Assembly (NCBI RefSeq): GCF_018024495.1
Contig: NZ_CP071696.1
Coordinates: forward strand, 2,790,001 to 2,854,000
Direction of reading: 5' to 3'
DNA length: 64,000 bases
Source of the DNA: Agromyces archimandritae
Lineage (GTDB): Bacteria > Actinomycetota > Actinomycetes > Actinomycetales > Microbacteriaceae
The notes beneath the pieces were generated by a model. It saw only the letters and a program-made list of their open reading frames with translations. It was not told where the DNA came from and made no database searches. Below, one piece after another: positions 36,522 through 45,107 of this stretch (position 1 is the first letter of the stretch; the number at the start of each line of letters is the position of its first letter). Both the position numbers and the translations under genes were made by a program.

Positions 36522-36881
36522 ATGTTCATCGCCGCATGGATCGTGTCCGGCATCGCCGGCGTCGTCTTCTTCGCCGCCGGTCTCATGAAGACCCTGAAGT
36601 CCAAGGAGGCCCTCGCCGCCGGCGGCATGGGCTGGACGGAGGACTTCAGCGTGCCGCAGATCAAGCTCATCGCGATCGCCGAAGTGCTCGGCGGGCTCGG
36701 CCTCATCCTGCCGGTCGCCACGGGCATCCTGCCCTGGCTCACGCCGGTGGCGGCCTTCGCGCTCGTGATCATCATGGTCGGCGCGACCGTCGTGCACGTA
36801 CGCCGCAAGGAACCGTACATGCCCGCCCTCGTGCTGACCGTGCTCGCCCTCGCGGCCGGCGTGCTCTGGCTGTTCGTCTGA
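36522..36881 (+). CDS. DoxX-like family membrane protein
   Basis: The 119-residue protein has four membrane helices and the DoxX_2 pattern. FIAAWIVSGIAGVVFFAAGLMKT occupies helix 1, a GWTEDFSVPQIKLIAIAEVLGGLGLILP segment spans about 40-67, and HVRRKEPYMPAL lies before helix 4. DoxX-like proteins are linked to redox stress and thiosulfate or quinone metabolism, often under an HxlR or MarR regulator, as here. The exact function is unknown. The ATG is preceded by a short GAGAACC; the gene stands alone. Confidence 0.82.
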   Translation: MFIAAWIVSGIAGVVFFAAGLMKTLKSKEALAAGGMGWTEDFSVPQIKLIAIAEVLGGLGLILPVATGILPWLTPVAAFALVIIMVGATVVHVRRKEPYMPALVLTVLALAAGVLWLFV

Positions 36882-36912
36882 GCCGACGGAAGGCGCGTTG
36901 AGAGCGCGCGGC

Positions 36913-38454
36913 TCAGTCGGCGATCTTCGAGCGGATCTCCGGGTCGAGGTCGAGGAGTGAGGGTTCGTCGAGCTCGGAGCGGGCGCCGGCATCGGACGTG
37001 TGGCCCCGATCGGCGCCTTGCTCGGCCTCCGGCGCCTCGACGCCCGGCGCTTCGGCGTCCGGCATTTCGACGGCATCGAGCAGGAGCTGCGGGGCGGGAT
37101 CCGAGGATTCGGCGCCCTGCACGAGCGACTCCGTGACCTCGGGGGCGGTCAGCGGCCGCGGCTGCTCGTGGATGACCTCCGGTTCGGCGAGCAGTTCGAT
37201 CTTCGTCGCGTCGATGCCGGGGAACTGGCGGGCGGTGACGAGTACGCGCGACTCGAGCGAGTTGGCGAACTTGTTGTAGCTGTCGACCGTGCGCGCGATC
37301 GCCTTCCGCAGGCCGTCGGCGTGCCCGGCGAGCGTGCCGATGCGCTGATACAGGGTGTTGCCGAGGTCGAAGAGCTTCTTCGCCTCGTCGGAGACGGCCT
37401 GCTGCTGCCAGGCGAAGGCGACCGTCTTGAGCACGGCCCACAGGTTCACCGGCGAGGCGAGCGCGACGCGCTTGCCGAAGGCGTAGTCGAGGAGGGCGGG
37501 GTCGGCCTCGAGCGCGGAGGAGAGCAGCGACTCGCTCGGAATGAAGGCGATGACGAACTCGGGGCTCGAGTCGAGGCCCTCCCAGTACGTCTTCTTCGCG
37601 AGGGCGTCGATATGCGCGCGCACGGCCTTGACGTGCTTGTCGATCAGCTGCTTGCGGCGGGCCCCCTCTTCGCCGGTCGCGGTGACCGGGATCTGACTGG
37701 CCTCGATGTACGCCTCGAGCGGCACCTTCGCATCGACCGGGATCGCTTTCGAGCCCGGCAGCCGCACGACCATGTCGGGGCGCCCGTTGCCGGCATCCGT
37801 CGAGATCGAGTGCTGCATCGTGAAATCGACCTGGTTCGTGAGGCCCGCCGCCTCCACGACCCGGCGCAGCTGCGTCTCGCCCCACACGCCGCGGGTGCTG
37901 TTGGAGCGCAGCGCGCTCGCGAGCGACTCGGTGGTGGTGCGCAACTGCTCGTCGCTCACCTGCGCCTGCTTCAACTGCTCGGCGAGCGAGCCGTACTGCT
38001 CGCTGCGCTGGCGTTCGAGCTCGGTGACCTTCGTCTGCATGGTCTGCAGGGTCTCCCGCACCGGGCTCAGCGCCTGCAGCACGGCGCTCTCGCGCTTCTC
38101 GCGCTCGGCGCGCTCGGCCTGGTCGCTGCGCTGCTGCTCGACGAGCTCGCGGTACTGCGTGCGCGCCGCCCCGATCTGCTCCTCGAGCCCTTCGACGCGG
38201 GCGAGGGTGGACGCGAGCTCGGCCTGCAGGCGGGCGCGAACCTCGTGCTCCTGCGCGCGCAGCTCGGCCTGCGCCGCCGCCTCGACGGCGCGGATCTCGG
38301 CGATCTGCGCCTGATGGCGCGCCTCGACGAGGGCCGGGTCCTCGCCGGCCTCGGCCGGGGCGCCGTCGCTGCGGCGGCCGAGGACGAGGCGGAGGGCGAG
38401 TGCGCCGATGACGCCGCCGATCACGATGCCGATGAAGAGGGAGAGGAGGTCCAT
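36913..38454 (-). CDS. rmuC: DNA recombination protein RmuC
   Basis: The 513-residue protein starts with a membrane helix (about 1-22), then a long coiled coil (about 35-200, rich in Glu, Gln, Arg and Leu). The RmuC nuclease-like domain follows: NSTRGVWGETQLRRVVEAAGL near 210, GRPDMVVRLPGSKAIPVDAKVPL near 245 and FVIAFIPSESLLSSAL near 320. RmuC limits inversions at short repeats in E. coli. The Ala/Glu-rich C-terminal extension of about 90 residues is a less conserved tail. The ATG follows AGGAGG? spacing is normal on the minus strand. Confidence 0.92.
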   Translation of the reverse strand: MDLLSLFIGIVIGGVIGALALRLVLGRRSDGAPAEAGEDPALVEARHQAQIAEIRAVEAAAQAELRAQEHEVRARLQAELASTLARVEGLEEQIGAARTQYRELVEQQRSDQAERAEREKRESAVLQALSPVRETLQTMQTKVTELERQRSEQYGSLAEQLKQAQVSDEQLRTTTESLASALRSNSTRGVWGETQLRRVVEAAGLTNQVDFTMQHSISTDAGNGRPDMVVRLPGSKAIPVDAKVPLEAYIEASQIPVTATGEEGARRKQLIDKHVKAVRAHIDALAKKTYWEGLDSSPEFVIAFIPSESLLSSALEADPALLDYAFGKRVALASPVNLWAVLKTVAFAWQQQAVSDEAKKLFDLGNTLYQRIGTLAGHADGLRKAIARTVDSYNKFANSLESRVLVTARQFPGIDATKIELLAEPEVIHEQPRPLTAPEVTESLVQGAESSDPAPQLLLDAVEMPDAEAPGVEAPEAEQGADRGHTSDAGARSELDEPSLLDLDPEIRSKIAD

Positions 38455-38522
38455 GCAGGAAAGTGTCGCAGCACCCGCCGACATCGTGTTCCGGGCGGGC
38501 GGCGTTCCGCCCGCGGGCGGGG

Positions 38523-39149
38523 TTACTGCAGCGCCATCGGGCCGTGCAGCGAGCTCGCCTCGCGCACGGCGACGGGGCCGATCGCGCCGATCTTCACCCG
38601 GGTGATGTGCGCGAGGCGGTCGAGGTCGTCGGCCTCGTGCCGGGCGCCGGCGTGCACGACGATCGCCGCGCAGGCGCGCGCATCGTCGAGGGCGTCGTGG
38701 TGGGAGAAGTCCTCGAAGCCGGCGGCCATCGCGGCGACCGGCAGCCGGTAGGAGTCGAGGTGGTAGGTGCGCCGGGCGATCTGCAGGCTGCAGACGTAGC
38801 GGTAGTCGGGCACGGCGGCCCCGACCGCCTCGCTCGCACCGCGGATGACGCCCATGTCGAAGCCCGCGTTGTGGGCGACGAGCCAGTCGTCGCCGGTGAA
38901 GGCCCGCAGCTCCGGCAGCAGATCGCCCCAGCCGGGGGCGTCGGCGACCTGCTCGGGCGTGATGCCGTGGATGCGCACGTTCCACTCCGAGAAGAGGTCG
39001 TGGCCGACCGGCGGGCGGATGAACCAGTGCGCCTCGTCGACGACCCGGCCGTCCGCGACCTTGACCAGGCCGACGGAGCATGCGGAGGCGCTCGACGCGT
39101 TGGCGGTCTCGAAATCGATCGCGGTGAAGTCCATCGGCACGGCATCCAT
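38523..39149 (-). CDS. DnaQ-like 3'-5' exonuclease (DEDDh)
   Basis: The protein of about 208 residues has the exonuclease superfamily core. Motif I is DFTAIDFETAN with the Asp-Glu pair, motif II is WLVAHNAGFDMG near 90, and motif III is HHDALDDARACA near 150, with the His and Asp of the DEDDh type. FSEWNVRIHGITPEQV is typical of stand-alone DNA polymerase III epsilon-like exonucleases. ATG 39149 or ATG 39134 could start it; no ribosome site decides. It is downstream of a MocR regulator gene on the same strand. Confidence 0.87.
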   Translation of the reverse strand: MDAVPMDFTAIDFETANASSASACSVGLVKVADGRVVDEAHWFIRPPVGHDLFSEWNVRIHGITPEQVADAPGWGDLLPELRAFTGDDWLVAHNAGFDMGVIRGASEAVGAAVPDYRYVCSLQIARRTYHLDSYRLPVAAMAAGFEDFSHHDALDDARACAAIVVHAGARHEADDLDRLAHITRVKIGAIGPVAVREASSLHGPMALQ

Positions 39150-39267
39150 GTTCGCATGCACCCGCCGACATTCCGCCCAGGAAGCGCGGGAAGGAAGCAC
39201 CGGGAAGCGCCGGGAGGCGGCGCGGAGAAGGCGCAGGGAGGCGGCGCGGGCGGGCGGCGCGGCCGCC

Positions 39268-40689
39268 TCAGGGGTGCGCCGGGGCATCCACTCGCCGCAG
39301 CACGCTCGCGATCTCGGCGAGGGCACGTGCGAGGGCTGCGTCGCCCGGTGCCCCGTAGCCGAGGACGATGCCGTGCGGGCCGGTCTCGCCGCCGGCCGCG
39401 TAGTCCGAGAGGGCGGCGACGTCGATGCCGGCGCGGGCGAGGGCGTCGATCGCGTCGTGCTCCGCACCGGGCCCGGCGAGTCCGACGACGGCATGCAGGC
39501 CCCCGTCGAGCGCTCCGAGGCGGTGGCCGGCGAGGGCGCGTTCGACGAGGCGGCGGCGGTGCGCGTAGGCGCGGCGGGATCGGGCGATGTGGCGCTGCAG
39601 CGCTCCCGTCTCGGCGAATCGGGCGAGGGCGAGCTGCACGATGCCGGCGACGGGGGCGGAATCGTCGGCGCGCACCTCGAGGATCTCGGCGCGGAGGCCC
39701 GGGTCGCGCACGAGCAGGTACCCGACGCGGAGGGAGGGGGAGAGCACCTTCGAGAGGCTGCCGATGAGCACCGTGCGCCCACCCTCGTCGAGGGAGGCGA
39801 GCGCCGGCAGCGGCGGCCCGGCGTGCCGGAACTCGCTGTCGTAGTCGTCCTCGATGACGAGGCCGCCGGTGCGGGCCGCCCAGGCGACGGCGCGCAGGCG
39901 TTCGGCGACGCCCAGCCGGCCGCCGAGCGGATACTGATGGCTCGGCGTGACGAGCACCGCCTCGGGCGGCGGGTCGAGGGCGTCGAGCCGGTCGACGTCG
40001 AATCCGCCGCCTGCCACGGGGATCGGAACGAGGTGCGCCCCGCGGCGCCGGAGGGTGCGGCGGGCGGCGGGGTAGCCGGGGTCTTCGACGGCGATGCGGG
40101 GCGGGCGGCCTCGGGCGGCGAGGGCGTCGGCCAGCAGGGCGAGGGCTTCGGCGGTGCCCGCGGTGACGATGAGGTCGCCCGGGTCGCAGATGACGCCGCG
40201 GGCGTGCCGGAGGTGTTCGGCGAGGGCGGCCCGCAGGCGCGGTTCGCCTGCGGGCGGCGGCACGGTCTGCGGCAGGGGCTGCGCGGCGGCGTGGCGCCAG
40301 GCGGCGCGCCAGGCGGCATCGTCGAGCGCGGCGGTCGACGGCAGGCCGGGTCTGAGGTCGATGCGGGTCGTGCCCGCGGGTGGATGCCCCGGCGCGCCGG
40401 CATCGGGCACGCGCCCCGCCGGTGCCGTCGTCGGCGGCACGAGTTCGGCGATCCGCGCGGCGGCACCGGGCCGCGTCTGCAGGTAGCCTTCACCGGCGAG
40501 GCGTTCGTAGGCGGCGACCGCGACGCCGCGCGAGACGCCGAGCCCGCCGGCGAGCGTGCGGGTGGAAGGCAGGGCGTCGCCGGCGCGCAGGCCGCCGCCG
40601 AGGATCGCCGAGCGGATGCCGGCCGCGAGCTGCTCCGCGAGGGGCGCGCCCGCGTCGCGGTCGAGTGGCGGCAGGGGGAGCTCGATCAT
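39268..40689 (-). CDS. MocR/PdxR-type regulator: GntR winged helix fused to aminotransferase-like PLP domain
   Basis: The 473-residue protein has an N-terminal GntR winged helix (about 10-75: LAEQLAAGIRSAILGGGLRAGD, STRTLAGGLGVSRGVAVAAYERL) and a class I aminotransferase domain. The PLP Lys lies in GSLSKVLSPSLRVGYL near residue 305. Such proteins activate vitamin B6 (pdxST) or amino acid metabolism genes in response to PLP. It is divergent, 70 bases away, from a pyridoxamine-phosphate-oxidase-like gene, which supports a B6-linked role. I chose ATG 40689 at the natural domain start. Confidence 0.88.
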   Translation of the reverse strand: MIELPLPPLDRDAGAPLAEQLAAGIRSAILGGGLRAGDALPSTRTLAGGLGVSRGVAVAAYERLAGEGYLQTRPGAAARIAELVPPTTAPAGRVPDAGAPGHPPAGTTRIDLRPGLPSTAALDDAAWRAAWRHAAAQPLPQTVPPPAGEPRLRAALAEHLRHARGVICDPGDLIVTAGTAEALALLADALAARGRPPRIAVEDPGYPAARRTLRRRGAHLVPIPVAGGGFDVDRLDALDPPPEAVLVTPSHQYPLGGRLGVAERLRAVAWAARTGGLVIEDDYDSEFRHAGPPLPALASLDEGGRTVLIGSLSKVLSPSLRVGYLLVRDPGLRAEILEVRADDSAPVAGIVQLALARFAETGALQRHIARSRRAYAHRRRLVERALAGHRLGALDGGLHAVVGLAGPGAEHDAIDALARAGIDVAALSDYAAGGETGPHGIVLGYGAPGDAALARALAEIASVLRRVDAPAHP

Positions 40690-40759
40690 CGAACTGGTCT
40701 GCCGCAGATGCCTGGAACTGGACTTCGCATGAGACCAGTATGCGCCCGAGCATGGAACC

Positions 40760-41440
40760 ATGCGCACGAACGCCGAGCCCGCGGCATCCACACCCGAACC
40801 CACCTCCCCGTCGACGGAGATCCGCCGCCTCGCCGCACGGGCGACGGACGACCGTGCGGCGCTCGACGCCTTCCTCGACTCCCAGCTCGTCGCCCACGTC
40901 GCCGTCGCCGAGGGCGAAACGCCCATCGTCGTGCCCATGGGGTACGCGCGCGACGGCGACCGCATCCTCCTGCACGGCTCGACCGGCGGCGGATTCGCCC
41001 TGCGGGCCGCCGCCCGGCGCCGGGTGCTCGCCGTCTCGGTCGCCGCCCTCGACGGCATCGTCTTCGCCCGCTCCCTCTTCGACAGCAGCATGAACTACCG
41101 CAGCGCCGTCGTCTACGGCGTGCCCGAGATCGTGCCGGCCGAGGAGGCGGATGCCGCCCTCGTCGCCATCGCCGAACGGCTCATGCCCGGCCGCGCCGCC
41201 GAACTCCGCGGCAACCGGCGCAAGGAGATCGCCGCGACCCGCGTGCTCGCGGTGCCGATCGAACGCTTCGCCATGAAGGTGCGCAGCGGCCCGCCGTCGG
41301 CGGCGCCCGACGACGACCCGGACGTCTGGGCGGGCGTCGTGCCGCTTGCGACGGTCGCAGGCGAGCCCGTTCCGGCAGCCGACGTGCCGGTCGGGGCGCC
41401 GCTGCCGGCATCCGTCGCCCGTGCCGCGGGGCACGCGTGA
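40760..41440 (+). CDS. Pyridoxamine 5'-phosphate oxidase family flavoprotein
   Basis: The 226-residue protein has a split-barrel FMN-binding fold of the PPOX class: RRLAARATDDRAALDAFLDSQLVAHVAV, ETPIVVPMGYARDGDRILLHGSTGG, then the C-terminal RNRRKEIAATRVLAVPIE-like stretch. It resembles the PNPOx-like group that binds FMN, F420 or haem rather than the strict PdxH. It is divergent from a MocR/PdxR-type regulator, its probable controller. The N-terminus has a short Pro/Ser-rich tail. The substrate is open. Confidence 0.82.
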   Translation: MRTNAEPAASTPEPTSPSTEIRRLAARATDDRAALDAFLDSQLVAHVAVAEGETPIVVPMGYARDGDRILLHGSTGGGFALRAAARRRVLAVSVAALDGIVFARSLFDSSMNYRSAVVYGVPEIVPAEEADAALVAIAERLMPGRAAELRGNRRKEIAATRVLAVPIERFAMKVRSGPPSAAPDDDPDVWAGVVPLATVAGEPVPAADVPVGAPLPASVARAAGHA

Positions 41441-41496
41441 GCCGCGGCATCCACACCCGGCACGGCGGCCGCCGCGGCGCGCCGTAAGGTGAACGG

Positions 41497-42417
41497 GTGC
41501 ACCGTGCCCGATCCCTCGCGTTCCTCGTGCTCGCGAACCTGTTCTGGGCCGGCAACTTCGTCTTCGGGGCCGTCGCCGTCGAACAGGTCGACCCGATCTC
41601 GCTGACGTGGATGCGGTGGCTCGGCGCCGCCCCGATCCTCATCGTGCTCGCGCTCGCGATCGAGCGGCCCGCCTGGCGCACCGTCTTCGCCGACTGGCCG
41701 CGGCAGATCCTCCTCGCCCTCCTCGGCATGATCGGCTTCTGCGTGCTCACCTACGAGGCGTTCCGGCACACGAGCCCGATGGACGCCTCCCTCATCAACG
41801 CGATCAACCCCGCCCTCATCGCCATCGCCGCAGCCGGCTTCGCCCGCACGCGCGTCGGCGGCCGTGCGATCGCCGGGCTCCTCATCTCGCTCGCCGGGGT
41901 CCTGCTCGTGCTCACGAAGGGCGACCTCGCCGCGCTCGCCGGCTTCCGCCTGAACCTCGGCGAGGGCATCATGATCGTCGCCGTCGTCGTATGGAGCGCG
42001 TACACGCTGCTCGGGCGCACCTCGCCGACGCCGCCGATCACGGGCAGCGCCTTGCAGGGATCCATCGCCCTCGTGCTGCTCAGCCCCGTCGTCGCCGTCA
42101 CCGGCCTCACCGTGCCCGCCGCGCCCGAGGTGTGGGCGAACGTCGCCTACATCGCCGTGTTCCCCTCGGTGCTGTCGTTCATGCTGTGGAACCTCGCCGT
42201 GCGCGACCTCGGCGCGGGCCCGGCCGGCATCACCCTGAACCTCATGCCCGTCTTCGTCGCCCTCATCGGCCTCACGGTCGGCCTGCCGATCACGCTCGAC
42301 CAGCTCGCCGGCGGGGCCCTCGTGATCGCGGGCGTGCTGTTGACGAACCTGCCGGTGCGTACTGGAATGTCCAGAGTGGATGCCGGGGCGCGGCCCGGCC
42401 GGAGCGGCGGGGGATGA
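41497..42417 (+). CDS. EamA/DMT-family transporter
   Basis: The 306-residue protein has ten membrane helices in two EamA repeats. FLVLANLFWAGNFVFGAVAVEQVDP marks the first, and a second begins around residue 150 with EGIMIVAVVVWSAYTLLGR. Such proteins export amino acids or other metabolites. The start is a GTG. The stop overlaps the ATG of the following methyltransferase gene (ATGA). The substrate cannot be predicted. Confidence 0.87.
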   Translation: MHRARSLAFLVLANLFWAGNFVFGAVAVEQVDPISLTWMRWLGAAPILIVLALAIERPAWRTVFADWPRQILLALLGMIGFCVLTYEAFRHTSPMDASLINAINPALIAIAAAGFARTRVGGRAIAGLLISLAGVLLVLTKGDLAALAGFRLNLGEGIMIVAVVVWSAYTLLGRTSPTPPITGSALQGSIALVLLSPVVAVTGLTVPAAPEVWANVAYIAVFPSVLSFMLWNLAVRDLGAGPAGITLNLMPVFVALIGLTVGLPITLDQLAGGALVIAGVLLTNLPVRTGMSRVDAGARPGRSGGG

Positions 42418-43226
42418 GCATGGGCGCGAACGAGACCGGTGCGGGCGAGACCGGTGCGGGCGAGGCGGGCGTCGTGGATGCCGCGGGAGACGCCCCCGAT
42501 CTGCGGCACGCCCTGTCGTTCGCCGCCGCCGCCGACGCCTACGCGAAAGCCCGGCCGTCGTACCCCGTCGAAGCCGTCGCCTGGCTCGTCGGCGACGCCG
42601 AACGCATCCTCGACCTCGGCGCCGGCACCGGCAAACTCACCCAGGCGCTCGTCGCACTCGACCGCGACGTCGTCGCCGTCGACCCGATCGAGGAGATGCT
42701 CGACGAGCTCTCGATCGCCGTGCCCGGCGTGCCCCGCATCCTCGGCACCGCCGAAGACATCCCGCTCGACGACGAGGACGTGGACGCCGTCGTCGCCGGG
42801 CAGGCCTGGCACTGGTTCGACCGGCGGCGCGCGACCGCCGAGATCGCCCGCGTGCTGCGACCGGGCGGTGTGCTGGGCCTCGTCTGGAACAGCCGCGACG
42901 GCTCCGTCGACTGGATGCGCCGGGCCGGGGAGATCATGCACGAACGCCACGACGCGGCCGCCGACCTCGAGGGTTACGTGCGGATCGGCGCCCCCTTCGG
43001 GCCCGTCGCCGAGCACGTCGTGCGCTGGACCGACCGGATGAGCCGGGCGCGGTTCCTCGACCTCGTTCGCTCGCGCTCGTACTACCTCACGGCGACGCCC
43101 GCCGATCAGGCCGCGACGATCGCCGCCCTCGAGGAGCTGCTCGCGACCCACCCCGAGGTGCGCGATGTCGAGGAGCTCGAGGTGCCGTACGTGACGCGGT
43201 GCTTCCGGGCAGAGCCGGGGGAGTAG
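42414..43226 (+). CDS. Class I SAM-dependent methyltransferase
   Basis: The 270-residue protein has a short variable N-terminus containing a GETGAGETGAGEAG repeat (about 5-18), then a methyltransferase type 11 domain. Motif I is ILDLGAGTGKLTQ near residue 63, an acidic ribose-binding residue is in VVAVDPIEEML near 85, then GTAEDIPLDDEDVDAVV near 108 and VLRPGGVLGLVWNSRD near 145. The AWHWFD motif near 130 is common in the ubiquinone/menaquinone- or trans-aconitate-like groups. The substrate is unknown. It is translationally coupled to the EamA transporter. Confidence 0.85.
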   Translation: MSMGANETGAGETGAGEAGVVDAAGDAPDLRHALSFAAAADAYAKARPSYPVEAVAWLVGDAERILDLGAGTGKLTQALVALDRDVVAVDPIEEMLDELSIAVPGVPRILGTAEDIPLDDEDVDAVVAGQAWHWFDRRRATAEIARVLRPGGVLGLVWNSRDGSVDWMRRAGEIMHERHDAAADLEGYVRIGAPFGPVAEHVVRWTDRMSRARFLDLVRSRSYYLTATPADQAATIAALEELLATHPEVRDVEELEVPYVTRCFRAEPGE

Positions 43227-43302
43227 CGGGGAGGGGCGGGGACGCGCGAGGTGCGGCGGCCCACGGCATCCACTCACCCCCGCGCCGGTAGACTCGTCGT
43301 CC

Positions 43303-44376
43303 GTGGCACTCACCATCGGAATCGTCGGCCTCCCGAACGTCGGCAAGTCGACCCTGTTCAACGCCCTGACCAAGAACCAGGTGCTCGCGGCGAACTACCC
43401 GTTCGCGACCATCGAGCCCAATGTCGGCGTGGTGAACCTGCCCGATCCCCGGCTCGAGACGCTCGCCGGCATCTTCGGCTCCGAGCGGATCCTGCCGGCC
43501 ACCGTGTCGTTCGTCGACATCGCCGGCATCGTCCGCGGCGCCAGCGAGGGCGAGGGGCTCGGCAACAAGTTCCTCGCCAACATCCGGGAGGCGGATGCGA
43601 TCGCGCAGGTCGTGCGCGGGTTCGCCGACTCCGACGTGGTGCACGTCGACGGCAAGATCGACCCCGCCTCCGATATGGAGACGATCAACACCGAGCTGAT
43701 CCTCGCCGACCTCGAAACCCTCGACCGCGCCATCGCGCGCTACGAGAAGGAGGTCAAGGGCAAGAAGATCGGCCCCGAGGTGCTCGCCGCCGCCGTCGAA
43801 GCCCGCGAGGTGCTGCAGGCTGGCACCCCGCTGTCGGCGTCGAAGGTCGACCTCGCACCGATCGCCGAACTCGGTCTGCTGACCGCCAAGCCCTTCATCT
43901 ACGTCTTCAACGTCGACGAGGCCGTGCTCACCGACGACGCCCGCAAGGCCGAACTCGCCGCGCTCGTCGCCCCCGCCGAAGCCGTCTTCCTCGACGCGAA
44001 GATCGAGTCGGAACTCATCGACCTCGACCCGGCCGATGCGGCCGAGCTCTTGGCATCCACCGGCCAGGAGGAATCGGGCCTCGACCAGCTCGCCCGCGTC
44101 GGCTTCGACACCCTCGGCCTGCAGACCTACCTCACCGCCGGCCCCAAGGAGTCGCGCGCCTGGACCATCCGCAAGGGCTGGAAGGCCCCGCAGGCCGCCG
44201 GCGTCATCCACACCGACTTCGAACGCGGCTTCATCAAGGCCGAGGTCATCTCCTTCGACGACCTCGTCGAGGCCGGCTCCGTGCTCGAAGCCCGCTCCCG
44301 CGGCAAGGCCCGCATGGAGGGCAAGGACTACGTCATGCAGGACGGCGACGTGGTGGAGTTCCGCTTCAACGTGTGA
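43303..44376 (+). CDS. ychF: Redox-regulated P-loop ATPase/GTPase YchF (OLA1-like)
   Basis: The 357-residue Obg-family protein has the G1 motif GLPNVGKSTLFN (about 8-19), a G3 region DIAGIVRGASEGEGLGN near 70, and NVDE near 208 in place of NKxD, which explains the ATP preference of this family. The C-terminal TGS domain ends VEFRFNV. The start is a GTG. The last 29 bases of the gene recur at 62029-62057 with one difference, and all sequence after its stop is accessory. The 3' end of ychF therefore looks like the edge of an inserted island. Confidence 0.94.
   Translation: MALTIGIVGLPNVGKSTLFNALTKNQVLAANYPFATIEPNVGVVNLPDPRLETLAGIFGSERILPATVSFVDIAGIVRGASEGEGLGNKFLANIREADAIAQVVRGFADSDVVHVDGKIDPASDMETINTELILADLETLDRAIARYEKEVKGKKIGPEVLAAAVEAREVLQAGTPLSASKVDLAPIAELGLLTAKPFIYVFNVDEAVLTDDARKAELAALVAPAEAVFLDAKIESELIDLDPADAAELLASTGQEESGLDQLARVGFDTLGLQTYLTAGPKESRAWTIRKGWKAPQAAGVIHTDFERGFIKAEVISFDDLVEAGSVLEARSRGKARMEGKDYVMQDGDVVEFRFNV
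44348..44376. repeat. ychF 3'-end repeat, left copy (attL-like)
   Basis: This 29-bp segment codes the last nine residues and the stop of ychF. It recurs at 62029-62057 in the same orientation with a single mismatch (44355 versus 62036). Short direct copies of a gene's 3' end at both edges of an accessory region are the usual mark of site-specific integration. No integrase gene is visible in the window. Confidence 0.75.
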
Positions 44377-44413
44377 CGTCCCCCGCTCGCCCCGTTCGTT
44401 GAGCCTGATCGCC

Positions 44414-44494
44414 CCCCGCCCGTTGAGCGAGCGAAGCGAGTCGAAACGTGTTTCTGACCCCCCGCCCGTTGAGCGAGCGAAGCGAGTCGAAACG
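44414..44494. repeat. Two copies of a 35-bp intergenic repeat
   Basis: The same 35 bases, with core GAGCGAGCGAAGCGAGTCGA, occur at 44414-44448 and 44460-44494. A third partial version precedes them (CCGTTCGTTGAGCC at 44391-44404). I remember GAGCGAAGCGAGTCGAAAC motifs as frequent dispersed intergenic repeats in Microbacteriaceae. They do not code and may mark intergenic hairpin or recombination sequence. Confidence 0.7.
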
Positions 44495-44551
44495 CGTTGC
44501 GCACCAGAATGGAGCTCCTCCGAGGGCGAGCTGGTGGCGCGCCAGTATTGC

Positions 44552-44567
44552 GTACAACTTGTACAAG
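44552..44567. promoter_or_regulatory. Overlapping TGTAC palindromes, probable Phd operator
   Basis: GTACAACTTGTAC (44552-44564) and CTTGTACAAG (44558-44567) are perfect overlapping inverted repeats; another TGTAC follows at 44569. They end 16 bases before the antitoxin ATG. Phd/YefM antitoxins repress their own promoter by binding TGTAC-type palindromes, so this is the likely operator. Confidence 0.7.
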
Positions 44568-44582
44568 ATGTACTCTTGGGTT

Positions 44583-44828
44583 ATGATCTCCGTGACCCTC
44601 TCCCAGTTCCGCAGCCAGCAGAGCGACTACATCGCGGCGGCCCAGCGAGAGCCGGTCGAGATCACGTCACGGGGAGCAGGACGCCGTGCGGTGGTCGTTT
44701 CACCCGATTTCTTTGACCGTGCGTTGCAGGCGCTGGAAGACCAGGCCGACATCCGCGGTGCGAGCGAAGCTCGGAAAGAGGCGGGTCGTGTCTCCCACGA
44801 GGAACTCATCCGCGAACTCGGGCTCTGA
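44583..44828 (+). CDS. Phd/YefM-family antitoxin
   Basis: The 81-residue protein has the Phd/YefM fold: MISVTLSQFRSQQSDYIAAAQREPVEIT, then RRAVVVSPDFFDRALQALED, with a helical C-terminus that wraps the toxin. It is followed nine bases later by a RelE/ParE-type toxin, as expected for a type II module. TGTAC palindromes lie just upstream of the ATG and should mediate autoregulation. The pair lies between ychF and the first VOC-gene copy. Confidence 0.88.
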   Translation: MISVTLSQFRSQQSDYIAAAQREPVEITSRGAGRRAVVVSPDFFDRALQALEDQADIRGASEARKEAGRVSHEELIRELGL

Positions 44829-44837
44829 ATCCCGGCG

Positions 44838-45107
44838 ATGCCATACGCGATCAGTTACGCGCCTTCTGCAGCCAAGGCGATCCGAAAGCTCGACAAGGCG
44901 ATCGCGCGCAGGCTCATCGCTGCGATCGGAGCCCTCGCCGAAGAACCGCGACCAGCAGGATGCATCCAGCTGAAAGGCGGCGACGGCGAACTCCGGATCC
45001 GCGTCGGGGATTACCGCATCGTGTACGACATCGACGATGGCGAACTCGTAATCGTCGTACTCCGGGTCGGGCATCGCCGCGAGGTCTACCGCCGTGCGGC
45101 ATCGTAA
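44838..45107 (+). CDS. RelE/ParE-family toxin
   Basis: The 89-residue basic protein has the RelE core: YAISYAPSAAKAIRKLDKAIARRLI, RPAGCIQLKGGDGELRIRVGDYRIVYDIDD and VIVVLRVGHRREVYR. RelE toxins cleave mRNA in the ribosome; the RIRVGDYRIVY strand and the C-terminal RREVYR fit that group. Its last 17 bases are also the left edge of the 480-bp repeat shared with 63030-63509. The right-hand repeat copy thus keeps a scrap of this toxin gene without the rest of it. Confidence 0.88.
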   Translation: MPYAISYAPSAAKAIRKLDKAIARRLIAAIGALAEEPRPAGCIQLKGGDGELRIRVGDYRIVYDIDDGELVIVVLRVGHRREVYRRAAS

